A program made the translations under genes and the position numbers. Below, one piece after another: positions 1 to 9,300 of a stretch of 22,212 bases of DNA (the stretch's first letter is position 1; each line of letters begins with the position of its first letter). The notes beneath the pieces were generated by a model that ran no database searches, was not told the origin of the DNA, and worked only from the letters and a program-made list of their open reading frames with translations. The stretch spans positions 1 through 22,212 of the forward strand of contig JAGRHM010000232.1 in the NCBI GenBank assembly GCA_020445005.1, written 5' to 3'. This stretch comes from Candidatus Competibacteraceae bacterium (GTDB lineage: Bacteria; Pseudomonadota; Gammaproteobacteria; Competibacterales; Competibacteraceae).

Positions 1-154
1 CCTTGATGATCATGACCTTGACGGTAAATTCCGGATCCTCCATCTGCCCGAGCGTAAAATAGGCATAGGCGCCGCCCAGCAGGAGCAAACCAATCAAATA
101 ACGAATGAGAGGGGGATGGTTAATTGCCCAGGCGGACAGATTGGGGCCTTTCAT
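1..154 (-). CDS. RND efflux permease, N-terminal fragment (cut by window edge)
   Basis: Only the first 51 codons are inside the window. The translation begins MKGPNLSAWAINHPPLIRYL, continues into a hydrophobic first membrane segment (about residues 17-35) and then GQMEDPEFTVKVMIIK. This is the classic start of an AcrB/MexB-like inner-membrane proton-driven efflux permease: a short cytoplasmic leader, TM1, then the 'EDP-F' entry into the porter domain. Its natural partner would be the periplasmic adaptor encoded at 1190-2266 on the same strand, but a plus-strand acyltransferase gene lies between them, so the permease probably needs its own promoter in 155-428. Substrate cannot be inferred. Confidence 0.85.
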   Translation of the reverse strand, partial: MKGPNLSAWAINHPPLIRYLIGLLLLGGAYAYFTLGQMEDPEFTVKVMIIK

Positions 155-350
155 GATGCGTCATCCAGTACGGTGAGCAAGGAAATCACGATAGTTGTGC
201 ATCGCATTTCAGTATACGGCATTCGCGCGTTTGCGGCATCGCTCGATTGACTATACTCTGTAGTGTGTAAGGGTTACGAATTGTCCCATTGAAACCCACG
301 CTTTAACCCGGACCAGGTGATGGGTCATTCATCGAACATAACCGTTCACT

Positions 351-376
351 CCCCTCGCCCGCTTGCGGGAGAGGGG
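351..376. repeat. REP-like GC-rich hairpin
   Basis: Arms 351-362 and 365-376 pair over 11 of 12 positions around a TT centre (one G/A mismatch at 357/370). The core, CCCGC-TT-GCGGGAGAGGGG, is of the kind seen as dispersed extragenic palindromes in many proteobacteria. It sits in the gap between the divergent RND permease and acyltransferase genes. A TTG inside it could open the acyltransferase reading frame at 363, but a repeat is an unlikely place for a start codon. Confidence 0.6.
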
Positions 377-428
377 TTGGGGAGAAGGAACTGCATGCTT
401 ACCATTGAACCACACGAGCGACGGTGTC

Positions 429-1193
429 ATGAGAGACTTTAAGGAATTGATGGAGGGATTTCCGCTCTACTTCGAAATCGTGATCGCCAACACGCCAGAG
501 TTGATGAAAAAAGCGCATCAGCTTCGCTATGAGGTGTTTTGTCAGGAATTTCATTTCGAGCGCGAGGAAGATTGCCCGGGCGGGTTGGAGCAAGATGAAT
601 ATGATGATCAGGCGCTGCATTGCCTGATTCTGCATCGGCGCAGCGAATTTCCTGCGGGTTGCGTCCGGCTCATCCACACCCGGCAAGACGATCCCCACGC
701 ACCCCTGCCTATCGAGCGTTATTGCGGCGCCTGTCTGTATCCAGGTCCGACGCATCCCGCCCAGTTGCCCCGCGCGGGCTTGTGCGAAATTTCCCGTCTG
801 GCGGTTTCGGGCCATTTCCGCCGCCGTCAGGGCGAATCCGTTTCGCCAACAGGCGCGGCGCAAAGCCTGCAAATCAGCAGCGAACTAGAAGTCCGCACCT
901 TTCCGCTTATCAGCATGGCCTTGTTCCTGGCCATACTCTCGGTAGCTCCCCTGTCCGGACGGCGCGACAGTTTGTCGGTGATGGAGCCGTGGCTGGCGCG
1001 ACAGTTGCGCATCATGGGCTTTTCCTTCCAGCAAATCGGCGAGTTGACCGAGTATCATGGCGCTCGCGCACCGTTTCATTATTCCGCCGAGCGCGCCATG
1101 GCCGATAAAGCGCAACGTCCGATCCTGCAGCAAATGTTTGAAGTCGTTGACCCGCTGATCGAAGCCGAGGCGCGCCGGACTGGGCTGATCTAA
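429..1193 (+). CDS. PEP-CTERM/exosortase system-associated acyltransferase
   Basis: A 254-aa protein of the GNAT-like, autoinducer-synthase-like family that co-occurs with exosortase/PEP-CTERM systems. Visible hallmarks are the start of the fold YFEIVIANTPELMKKAHQLR, the LRYEVFCQEF motif, a central PAGCVRLIHT strand, and CEISRLAVSGHFRRR, the family's E-x-SRLAV-x-x-x-FRRR signature. The molecular substrate of the family is not established. The open frame extends up to a TTG at 363 inside a hairpin. ATG 429 is chosen because residues before it look non-coding; ATG 450, behind AAGGA at 441-445, is the main alternative. Its stop overlaps the convergent RND adaptor by 4 bp. The exosortase it presumably serves may be the XrtH at 17012. 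Confidence 0.85.
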   Translation: MRDFKELMEGFPLYFEIVIANTPELMKKAHQLRYEVFCQEFHFEREEDCPGGLEQDEYDDQALHCLILHRRSEFPAGCVRLIHTRQDDPHAPLPIERYCGACLYPGPTHPAQLPRAGLCEISRLAVSGHFRRRQGESVSPTGAAQSLQISSELEVRTFPLISMALFLAILSVAPLSGRRDSLSVMEPWLARQLRIMGFSFQQIGELTEYHGARAPFHYSAERAMADKAQRPILQQMFEVVDPLIEAEARRTGLI

Positions 1194-2266
1194 TCATCCA
1201 GCAACCGAACCGACTGCTCCGGGTAAAGCTTGTGAACGCCGGCGGTCACCACCCGCTCGCCGGGCGCCAAACCCCGGGCGATAGTGGCTTGATCCTCGTG
1301 GAAGGGTCCCAGTTCGACCCGGCGTCGGAGGACCTTCAGATTCTTGGGGTCCACCACCCACACCGCCGGTTGGCCGTCCTGCTCGATCAACGCTGTTAAT
1401 GGCAGATGGATGGCCGGCAGCGCCAGCCGACGACTGGCGCGCACCGAGGCGGTCATGCCCAGCCTCACCGCAGGGTCCGCATCCACGAAGGTCACCTTGG
1501 CCGCATAGGTACGGGTCAGTGGGTCGGCCAAGGGCGCGATTTCCCGCACCCGCCCCTGATAAGTCTGGCCCGGCGCTGACCACAGGCTGATTTGCACCTC
1601 ATCGCCGACCCGTAGCTCATCGTAGCGATTCTCCGGCACGCTGATCTCGACTTCCTTTTCCCCAGGCAGCGCCATGCTGAGCACCGGCTGACCGGCGGTG
1701 ACCACCTGTCCGACCTCGGCCTGAACCGCGGTAATCACTCCAGCCTGGTCGCTTTGCAACTGCGTGTAGCCGGTCTGTCGGGCGCCGCCCGAAAGCTGCG
1801 ATTCGGCCTGCTGCACCCGGGCCTGGGCGGTTTCATAAGCGCCTTTCAGCGTGTCAAAGTCGTTGCGGCTGATCAAATTACGACCTAACAACGCTTTGGC
1901 GCGATCGTATTTGGCGCGCGCCTGGTTACGATCGGCTTGGGCGGCGGCCAGTTGCGCGCGTAATGCTTCCTCATTCAACGCCAGATCGCCGGCGTCCAGT
2001 TGCATCAGCACGTCCCCAGGTTCAACCGGTTGCCCGATTTCCGCCGAACGCTCAATAATCTTGCCGCCGACCCGAAACGCCAGGGTCATTTCATAGCGAG
2101 CCTGCACTTCGCCGGCGTATTGGGAAACCCGATCAATGGGCTCTGCGACTACGACCCTAGATTTCACTGGCCGCACTGCCAGCGGCGTTGTCGCCGACTC
2201 CGGCGAACACCCCGCCAGCGCTGTTAACCCGGCAATGAAGCACAGTATTGTCGACAGATTCTTCAT
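1190..2266 (-). CDS. RND efflux periplasmic adaptor (membrane fusion protein), lipoprotein
   Basis: A 358-aa HlyD/AcrA-type adaptor that would bridge an RND permease and an outer-membrane channel. A lipoprotein signal peptide ends at Cys20 (LTALAGC). Next come a first lipoyl half (GEVQARYEMTLAFRVGGKI), a coiled-coil hairpin of about residues 95-160 rich in Ala/Gln, the second lipoyl half around QSDQAGVITAVQAEVGQVV, a beta-barrel domain, and a membrane-proximal domain ending VHKLYPEQSVRLLDD. The start ATG overlaps the stop of the upstream GAF gene (ATGA), implying translational coupling. The expected permease is not immediately downstream but about 1 kb away, beyond the convergent acyltransferase. 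Confidence 0.93.
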   Translation of the reverse strand: MKNLSTILCFIAGLTALAGCSPESATTPLAVRPVKSRVVVAEPIDRVSQYAGEVQARYEMTLAFRVGGKIIERSAEIGQPVEPGDVLMQLDAGDLALNEEALRAQLAAAQADRNQARAKYDRAKALLGRNLISRNDFDTLKGAYETAQARVQQAESQLSGGARQTGYTQLQSDQAGVITAVQAEVGQVVTAGQPVLSMALPGEKEVEISVPENRYDELRVGDEVQISLWSAPGQTYQGRVREIAPLADPLTRTYAAKVTFVDADPAVRLGMTASVRASRRLALPAIHLPLTALIEQDGQPAVWVVDPKNLKVLRRRVELGPFHEDQATIARGLAPGERVVTAGVHKLYPEQSVRLLDD

Positions 2267-3114
2267 AACCCCTGATCCTCCCCACCCTCACGCTCTATCC
2301 GTTTTTTATGGCGCGCCAAACCACCGGAAATCTGTCCAATGATTTCCGAGGCTGCCTCGATGATCTGCCCCGAACTGAAACCTGCCGCCGCCATGTCCTT
2401 ATAAAATGACTTTGCGAGCATCTTTGCCAGGCGCGACGGAGGCACGCTGCCATCGGTCAATCGCAACGCCGCCTGTTCGCCCTGACGGGCCACCGCCGTC
2501 TGGGCGATGCGCGAACGCACCAGCTTGCGCAGCCATTCAACTTGCACGGAGCGGCCAATCAGCGCCGCAACGATGTTGGCCAACATCAAATCCGCATCGC
2601 CAAAAGCCGGCGCATCCGAACGACCGGACAAATTCATGACGCCCACGGTCTGCTGACCGGTTTGAATCGGCGTACTGATAAAACTGAAGCCCAGGTTGGT
2701 GCGGCGTCGGGCGAGCGCAGCAAATTCGGAAGTCTGAATATCAGCAATCAGCATGGGTTCGCCCCGCTCCAGAACCCGGCTGGCGATGGATTCTACATTG
2801 TCCGGTTTGCCGCTCCACGCTTCAGCTGGTAACTTTTCGGTGCAGGCCCAGAGTTTAAGACAGGGCCTCTCGCTCTCGTCGTCCGCCAGCAGCATGATGG
2901 AACAACCCGCGGCGGCCGTCGCCCGCGCCGCCAGTCGGGCCAATTCATCCAGTCGGGATTCGAGATCGTCCTCGGTGTTCAAAAACACGGCCAACTCATG
3001 CAAGTCGCCGAGCGGGTTCAAGGCCGGATGGCCTTCATCACGGGATTTCTCGGTCAGCATCGCGCCGGTCTCAATGCTCAGGGTTGTGGATTCCTGCCTG
3101 TCAGTGTTTGGCAT
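2263..3114 (-). CDS. GAF-domain protein in the ruvX-RND adaptor chain
   Basis: A 283-aa soluble protein. Residues of about 35-190 fit a GAF domain: helix LHELAVFLNTEDDLESRLDE, core strand GCSIMLLADDE, then FISTPIQTGQQTVGVMNLSG, a typical GAF end. The C-terminal 100 residues are helical and basic (ends RHKKRIEREGGED) and contain no enzymatic or HTH motif I can name, so it may be a stand-alone sensor or adaptor. It overlaps ruvX upstream by 14 bp and the RND adaptor downstream by 4 bp, so it is almost certainly co-transcribed with both. An internal ATG at 3060 is an alternative start. The ligand is unknown. Confidence 0.75.
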   Translation of the reverse strand: MPNTDRQESTTLSIETGAMLTEKSRDEGHPALNPLGDLHELAVFLNTEDDLESRLDELARLAARATAAAGCSIMLLADDESERPCLKLWACTEKLPAEAWSGKPDNVESIASRVLERGEPMLIADIQTSEFAALARRRTNLGFSFISTPIQTGQQTVGVMNLSGRSDAPAFGDADLMLANIVAALIGRSVQVEWLRKLVRSRIAQTAVARQGEQAALRLTDGSVPPSRLAKMLAKSFYKDMAAAGFSSGQIIEAASEIIGQISGGLARHKKRIEREGGEDQGL

Positions 3115-3556
3115 CGTTGAACCAGCTTTCCAGAATCACCGCCGCCGCCTGGGCGTCCAATGCGGCGTTTTCTCCCCGACGGCGCGCGCCCGTTTCCACA
3201 AAACGCTGCCCAGCTTCCCAGGACGAAAGCCGTTCGTCGATCGTAGCGACCGGCAAATGAAACCGTCCCTGTAACTGGCGACTGAAACGCAAGGCGGCTT
3301 TGGTCACTGCATTCGCTGTTCCATCCGCGTGACAGGGTACGCCGACCACCAGTCGGTCCGGGCGCCATTCGGCGATCAACCGGCCAATGGCGTCCCAGTC
3401 GGGGCGCTGCTGGCGGGTGGGTAAAACGCACAGGGGACGGGCCGAACCGGTGATAGCGTCGCCCACCGCCACGCCGATCCGCAACCGGCCAAAATCGAAA
3501 CCCAGCGCCCGCAGGCTGGGCGTCGCCATGGCTGGACGTTCAGGCATGGCCCGCAT
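3101..3556 (-). CDS. ruvX: Putative pre-16S rRNA nuclease / Holliday junction resolvase-like RuvX (YqgF)
   Basis: A 151-aa RNase H-fold protein of the YqgF family, linked to 16S rRNA 5'-end maturation. Motifs are LGFDFGRLRIGVAVGD (acidic Asp21), LVVGVPCHADGT, TIDERLSS (Glu108) and LDAQAAAVIL (Asp134). These are the three acidic positions expected in this family. It follows yqgE, the usual gammaproteobacterial neighbour, with a 17-bp overlap if ATG 3556 is used. ATG 3547 or 3529 (MATPSLRALGFDFG) would give a more typical short N-terminus; no good ribosome-binding site separates the options. The 3' end overlaps the GAF gene. Confidence 0.92.
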   Translation of the reverse strand: MRAMPERPAMATPSLRALGFDFGRLRIGVAVGDAITGSARPLCVLPTRQQRPDWDAIGRLIAEWRPDRLVVGVPCHADGTANAVTKAALRFSRQLQGRFHLPVATIDERLSSWEAGQRFVETGARRRGENAALDAQAAAVILESWFNDAKH

Positions 3557-4109
3557 CGGAGGACAGCAGCGTCAGGTCGACGCCCAGCAGCGCGGCGGCG
3601 GCCAGCCAGCGCTGTTCGCTGGGGGTTTGGAAGATGATGTCGAGATCCGCTGGCGCGGATAACCAGGCGTTTTCCACGATTTCCCGCTCCAGTTGACCGG
3701 GTCCCCAACCGGCATAGCCTAGGGTGACCAGGAGCTGTTGTGGACCTTCGCCGCACGCCACTGCTTGCAAAATATCGCGGGACGTGGTGATGCCAATATC
3801 ATCGGTCACCCGCAGCGTAGCCCCCCACTGACCCAGCGGGCGGTGCAGCACGAAACCCTGTTCCGGCTGGACCGGTCCCCCATGATAGACCGGAGTCGTT
3901 GCTAGTTCGGACCGGCCGGCAGCAAGTTGCAGATGTTCAAGCAACTGAGCGAGCGTCAGATTCAGCGGCCGGTTAATTACCAGACCCAGGGCGCCATTCG
4001 CATTATGTTCGCTGATATACGTCACGGTCTGAAAGAAATTCGGATCGGCCAGAGTCGGCATGGCGATCAGGAACTGATGGGTCAGATAGGTCGGCTCGGT
4101 CATGGGCAT
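3540..4109 (-). CDS. yqgE: UPF0301 protein YqgE/AlgH
   Basis: A 189-aa member of the YqgE/AlgH family, with clear conservation across the length: THQFLIAMPTLADPNFFQTV near the start, then YISEHNANGALGLVINRPL, VYHGGPVQPEQGFVLH and the LGYAGWGPGQLEREI motif. The length is normal for the family, whose biochemical role is not settled (reported as affecting alginate regulation in Pseudomonas). It lies 33 bp downstream of ssb and overlaps ruvX, so it belongs to the minus-strand operon. Met1 or Met3 (4103) could be the start. Confidence 0.94.
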   Translation of the reverse strand: MPMTEPTYLTHQFLIAMPTLADPNFFQTVTYISEHNANGALGLVINRPLNLTLAQLLEHLQLAAGRSELATTPVYHGGPVQPEQGFVLHRPLGQWGATLRVTDDIGITTSRDILQAVACGEGPQQLLVTLGYAGWGPGQLEREIVENAWLSAPADLDIIFQTPSEQRWLAAAALLGVDLTLLSSDAGHA

Positions 4110-4142
4110 GGCGTCGAAATTCGGTGGCCGCTCAATACAATC

Positions 4143-4712
4143 CTACCACGGTATCGCAGGATCGGATTCGCGCGCCAGGGTGCGCAGGGCGGCGTTGTCA
4201 TTTAACGGACGCGCATAATCGGCGTGTGCAAACGGGATATCGTCGTCAAAACCGTCATTGTCTAGTCCTTTCGGCGGTGGGGATGCAGGCCGGGTCGTCG
4301 GCGCTGGCGCTGCCGGCGCATAGCTCCCTTCCGAATCTTCCGGTCCAAACGGCGCGCTGCCGCCGGCGCGATCGCTTTTTTTATCCAGCATTTTCATTTC
4401 ATTGACGATGATTTCGGTCATGTAGCGGTCCTGGCCAGTGTTCTTGTCCTGCCATTTGCGCGTTTGCAAGCGCCCTTCCACGAAGATCTGCGAACCCTTG
4501 CGTAAATATTGACCGGCAATTTCCGCCAGAGGGCTGTAAAACACCAGATTATGCCATTCGGTGCGTTCCTGCCGTTCGCCGGTGTTCCGATCTTTCCAAC
4601 TGTCGCTGGTGGCCATGGTGACGTTGGCGACCGCTTTGCCGCTGGGCATGTAACGGACTTCCGGGTCGCGCCCCAGATGACCGATTAAAATGGCTTTATT
4701 GATGCTGGCCAT
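4143..4712 (-). CDS. ssb: Single-stranded DNA-binding protein with a C-terminal extension
   Basis: A 189-aa bacterial SSB. The OB fold covers residues 1-110 ([68 protein letters not shown]). A Pro/Ala-rich linker follows. The canonical acidic interaction tip DDDIPF is at residues 156-161, but it is not terminal: 28 more residues follow and the chain ends ESDPAIPW, which echoes the tip (acid, Ile-Pro, aromatic). The tip normally needs a free terminal carboxylate after Phe, so this layout is unusual. GGAG about 12 nt upstream may serve as ribosome-binding site. Neighbours (MFS transporter upstream, yqgE downstream) are on the same strand. Confidence 0.95.
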   Translation of the reverse strand: MASINKAILIGHLGRDPEVRYMPSGKAVANVTMATSDSWKDRNTGERQERTEWHNLVFYSPLAEIAGQYLRKGSQIFVEGRLQTRKWQDKNTGQDRYMTEIIVNEMKMLDKKSDRAGGSAPFGPEDSEGSYAPAAPAPTTRPASPPPKGLDNDGFDDDIPFAHADYARPLNDNAALRTLARESDPAIPW

Positions 4713-4794
4713 GTCTTAATTTCACTCCGAATAACGATTGAATCAATTATAGAACGAAGGGAAGAGCGAGGTTGAGTATGTCATGACCTACTCG

Positions 4795-6192
4795 TTACAA
4801 GCCAGCCTGAGCGTTGGCTATCGCCAGCTCCCGCAACGCGGCTTCGTCCAGGATGTGTCGATCGACCTTGAGATAAGCCACGCCCTCGGCGGCGATGACC
4901 ACCGCTTCCGTTACGCCGCGCACCTGAGTAAGCCGCACCGCCAAATGCCGGGCTTCCGCTTCATCGCAGGCTCCTACATTGAGCAGGCGATTGCTCAAAT
5001 GGCGCGGATTCTTCATCGTCCACGCCACCAACAGCCAGCTCAGCGCGCCGAGCGCGGCAAAGGCGAATACCCCGTGGAGTCCGAATTGCCCATGTAAAAC
5101 GCCGCCCAACGCCCCACCGGTAAACGCTCCCAGGAACTGACTGCTGGAATAAATTCCCATCGCCGTACCCTTCGCATCAGGGGGCGCCATTCTGGAGATG
5201 AGTGAAGGAAGCGTTGCTTCCAGCAGATTAAACGCGGCGAAAAACACCAGAAGCAATATACCGATTTCCAGCACATTATCGCACCAGATCAGCAGTCCGA
5301 ATTCGGTCAGCGCCAGGATCAGAATCGCGCCCAGAAACACCGGCTTCAACCAGCGCTGCTTGCCGGCGATGATGACGAATGGCGCCATCGCCCCGATCGA
5401 CAGAGTCAGCGCGGGCAGGTAGATACGCCAATGTTGGTCGTTAGCCAGACCGGCATCGCGCAGGGCCAGCGGCGCGGCGACGAAGGTAGCGGTCAACAAC
5501 AGGTGCAGGGTGAAAATACCGAAATTAAGGCGCAGGAGCTGGCTATCGCCCAGCACCCGCCCGAACTGGGAAGCGACCGGCTCAGCGTCGCGATGAATGC
5601 GGCTGACTACCGGATCAGGCACCCGAAACCGCACAACGGCGATGCCCAGTAGCGCCAACACCCCGGTCAGCCAGAAAATGCCGGGTACGCCGATCCAGCC
5701 GTTGAGCACCGGACCGAGCACCATGGAAACGGCGAATGACAGGCCAATGGTGATGCCGATGAACGCCATCACCTTGATCCGATGTTCTTCGCGGGTCAGG
5801 TCCGCGGCCAGCGCCAGCGCCGCCGCCGATACCGCACCGCCGCCCTGCAAGGCGCGACCCAGAATCACGCCCCAGATGGAGTCGGCCAACGCTGCGACGA
5901 CGCTGCCCAGGGTGAAGATCAACAAGCCCAGGTAAATGATGCGCTTACGCCCATAGCGGTCGGACAGGAAACCGAAGGGGATTTGCAAAATCGCCTGGCT
6001 AAAACCGTAAACGCCAATAGCCAGCCCGGCCAACGCGGGCGTATTGCCCTGCAATTTCTCCGCGTAGAGCGCAAACACTGGCAGAATCATGAACAAGCCG
6101 AGCATGCGCAACGAAAAAACCCCGGCCAGCCAAAGCGCCGCTCGGCGTTCACTGGCGGTCATGCGTTCGCCTGTCAGGTCAGCCGCTTTCAT
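4795..6192 (-). CDS. YajR-like MFS transporter with C-terminal YAM domain
   Basis: A 465-aa major facilitator with about 12 membrane segments. It closely follows the pattern of E. coli YajR: ERRAALWLAGVFSLRMLGLF at the start, QIPFGFLSDRYGRKRI (motif A, D-R-x-GRK) and VILGRALQGGGAVSAA. After the last membrane helix, residues of about 398-465 form a soluble ferredoxin-like YAM domain (ARHLAVRLTQVRGVTEAVVI, then VAYLKVDRHIL). A drug or proton-antiport role is assumed from the family; the substrate is unknown. Met11 (ATG 6162, MTASERRAALW) matches the usual family start better than the longer frame. It is transcribed away from the GH94 gene and 82 bp upstream of ssb. Confidence 0.9.
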   Translation of the reverse strand: MKAADLTGERMTASERRAALWLAGVFSLRMLGLFMILPVFALYAEKLQGNTPALAGLAIGVYGFSQAILQIPFGFLSDRYGRKRIIYLGLLIFTLGSVVAALADSIWGVILGRALQGGGAVSAAALALAADLTREEHRIKVMAFIGITIGLSFAVSMVLGPVLNGWIGVPGIFWLTGVLALLGIAVVRFRVPDPVVSRIHRDAEPVASQFGRVLGDSQLLRLNFGIFTLHLLLTATFVAAPLALRDAGLANDQHWRIYLPALTLSIGAMAPFVIIAGKQRWLKPVFLGAILILALTEFGLLIWCDNVLEIGILLLVFFAAFNLLEATLPSLISRMAPPDAKGTAMGIYSSSQFLGAFTGGALGGVLHGQFGLHGVFAFAALGALSWLLVAWTMKNPRHLSNRLLNVGACDEAEARHLAVRLTQVRGVTEAVVIAAEGVAYLKVDRHILDEAALRELAIANAQAGL

Positions 6193-6373
6193 TGTGCTTC
6201 AGCCCCCATCCTCTGCTTCGTTAAATAGTTTCAAGTTTCCATCAGTATGGCGCCATCCTCAAGCAGTTTAATTGAAGCGTGGGTAGGATTGTTGACGACT
6301 TGTAATTACGCGGGCATTTCGGCCCGATAAAGCTACACTATGATGGAAAACTTCATTCGCCGGGAGATTGTTC

Positions 6374-9300
6374 ATGCATGCCGACCTGATCCAGCACGCC
6401 CAAGCCGTCGGCGGTCATGTGCTTGTCCGTGGCCGCTATGCGACTTTCCTTACTGCCGCCGGCACGGGCTATTCGGCATGGGGCGATCTGGCGTTGACGC
6501 GCTGGAGCGCGGACCCGGTTGAGGACAGCGACGGTCTGTTCCTGTATTTGCGTGATCTCGATAGCGGCCTCTTCTGGTCACTCGGTCAGCAACCGGCGCT
6601 GGCGCCCGCAGGGCGCTATGAGTCCCACTTTACTACCCGCATCGCCACATTGCGCCAGGTTCATGCGGGCATTGAAGCCCGACTGGATCTCTGTATCGCC
6701 CCGGATGCAGATCTGGAACTGCGGCGCGTGACGTTGCGCAATCCCGGCGACCGTCCCCGACGCATCGAACTGACCAGCTATGCGGGAGTAGTGATTAACG
6801 CCTGGGCGGCGGACGCTGCTCATCCGGCATTTTCCAAGTTGTTCGTGCAAACCGAATGGGTGGTCGAGCAAGGCACGCTCCTGGCCCGACGCCGGCCGCG
6901 CGCTCCCGAGGAAGCCCATTGCTGGCTGGCGCATGCGTCGACGGGCGAAGAAGAGCATGAGAATGCCCAACCGCTTCAGTATGAAACCGACCGTGCCCGC
7001 TTTATCGGGCGCGGTTACTCGCTGGCTGCGCCGCGCGCGCTGCTGACGCAAGAACCCCTGTCCGGTACGGTAGGTAGCGTACTCGACCCCATTATCAGTT
7101 TGCGTCGGACGGTGCATTTAGCCGCAGGCGGCGAGGTCGCCATCGCCTTCCTGTTGGGCGCTGCTGCGGAGCGCGAAACGGCTTTGGAACTGGCGATGCG
7201 TTACGCTTCCCCAACCGCAGTCGAAGCAGCGTTCCAGGCGGTAGCTGACGCAGCAGACATTGCGTCGCCATTACGCCCAGCGACCGCGTTGAATGCGAAT
7301 GTAGGCCGCAAGTCCACGCGCCCTTATGAACCCGCAACCCGTTGCGTCGCTGATTCTCCCGAAAGCTCCCGGCCCCTGCATGAACCAGGGTTAAAGGTAG
7401 AAGGCGAAGCGCGCTGGCAGAACGAGGCGCTTGAGTCCGATGCGGAATCCCTGCAATTCTGGAACGGTTATGGGGGATTCAGCGCCGGCGGCGATGAATA
7501 TGTCATCCGGCTGACGCCGGACGCCAACGGCCGGTTACGTCTGCCCCCGCAACCCTGGGTCAATGTGATCGCGAATCCGCAATTCGGCTTCCTGGCCAGC
7601 GAAACCGGCGCTGGCGCTACCTGGAGTCAGAACAGTCGCGAAAACCGGCTGACGCCGTGGTACAACGACCCACTCCTTGATCTGCCTGGCGAGGCACTGT
7701 ACCTGCGCGATGAGGATCGTCGCCGTTTCTGGTCGCTCACGCCCGGACCAATCTCGCAACCCGTACCCTATGAGATTCGCCACGGTTTCGGTTATAGCCG
7801 CTATCGCCATGTCAGTCAGGGCTTGAGGCAGGAAGTCTGGCTGTTCGCCGCTCGCGAGGAACCGGTCAAGCTGATTCGGATTCGCCTGCACAACCCGACT
7901 CGCCAGCCCCGGCATGTGTCCCTGTTCGCCTATGCCCGACTGGTGCTGGGGGTGTTGCCGGGCGACCATGCCCGAGAGTTGGCGATTGAGCAAGATAGCG
8001 CCACTGGAGCGTTGCTGGCCGAGAATCGCAACCGTGAATTCACCGGACGGATCGCCTTCGCTGCGGTTTCTCCGACCGACAGCGTGCCGATTCATATTAG
8101 CGGCGACCGCGCAGCTTTCATGGGCCGGTATGGAAATCCCGCCTGCCCGGCCGCGCTGTCCCGCGACAAAATCCTCGATGGACGACTGGGCACCGGTCTC
8201 GATCCCTGCTTCGCCCTGCAAGTCACTTTGCGGCTGGAACCGGGCGCAACCGTGGAGCGCGCTTTTCTGCTCGGCGAGGCCAGCAGTCGGGATGAAGCCC
8301 GCCGCTTGATCGGTCGCTACACTGAAGATGGAGCCGTGGCGGCGGCGCTGGGCAGAGTGCGCCAATTCTGGCGGGACCGACTGGCGGCCCTCCGCATTCA
8401 GACGCCGGCGCCGGCGCTTGACCTCATGATCAACGGCTGGGCGGCTTATCAAACCCTGAGTTGCCGGTTGTGGGGGCGTTCGGCCTTTTATCAGTCCGGC
8501 GGCGCATTCGGTTTCCGCGATCAATTGCAGGACGCCGTCGCGCTGATCTATTACGATCCGGCCTTGACGCGCCGACAGCTCTTGTTACACGCCGCGCAGC
8601 AATTTATTGAAGGCGATGTGTTGCACTGGTGGCATCCCCCGGTCGGTTACGGGATTCGCACCCGGTTCAGTGACGACCGCTTGTGGTTACCCTGGCTGGC
8701 AACCTTCTATAGCCGGGCGACTGGCGACTGGAGCGTGTTTGGCGAGCCGGCGCCTTTTCTCCAGGCCCGGGCATTGGCGCCCGGCGAGGATGAGGCATTG
8801 TTAACGCCGGAGGACTCCGGCGAGACCGCCAGTCTTTATGAACATTGCTGCCGCGCGCTGGATGGTTCGTTGACGCAGGGCGCGCATGGTCTGCCGCTGA
8901 TGGGCGGCGGCGACTGGAACGATGGCATGAACCGGGTCGGTCGCGCGGGGCGTGGCGAGAGTGTTTGGCTGGGATTCTTCCTGTACGCCATCCTGGGCGA
9001 CTTCATTCCGGTCTGTGGCCGGAACAGCGACTATAACCGGGCGCGACGCTATGCGGCGTTTCGCAGCCATCTGGCCGAGGCGCTGAATGAACAGGGCTGG
9101 GACGGCGAATGGTACCGCCGGGCCTGGTACGACAATGGCGCAGTGCTGGGTGCGGTGACCAGCGACGAGTGCCGGATCGATGCCTTGGCGCAAGCCTGGG
9201 CGGTCATATCCCGGGCTGCGCCGTGGGAGCGGGCGGAAACCGCGATGGACGCCGTCGAGCGCCATCTGATTTCGGAGCGGGAGGGACTGATCCGCTTGCT

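Noticed and set aside
363..428. TTG 363 as the start of the acyltransferase
   Set aside because: It lies inside the REP-like hairpin and adds 22 residues unlike the family N-terminus.
7535..8524. 329-codon minus-strand open frame inside the GH94 gene
   Set aside because: Antisense to a gene with clear domain homology; composition is a by-product of GC-rich codons.
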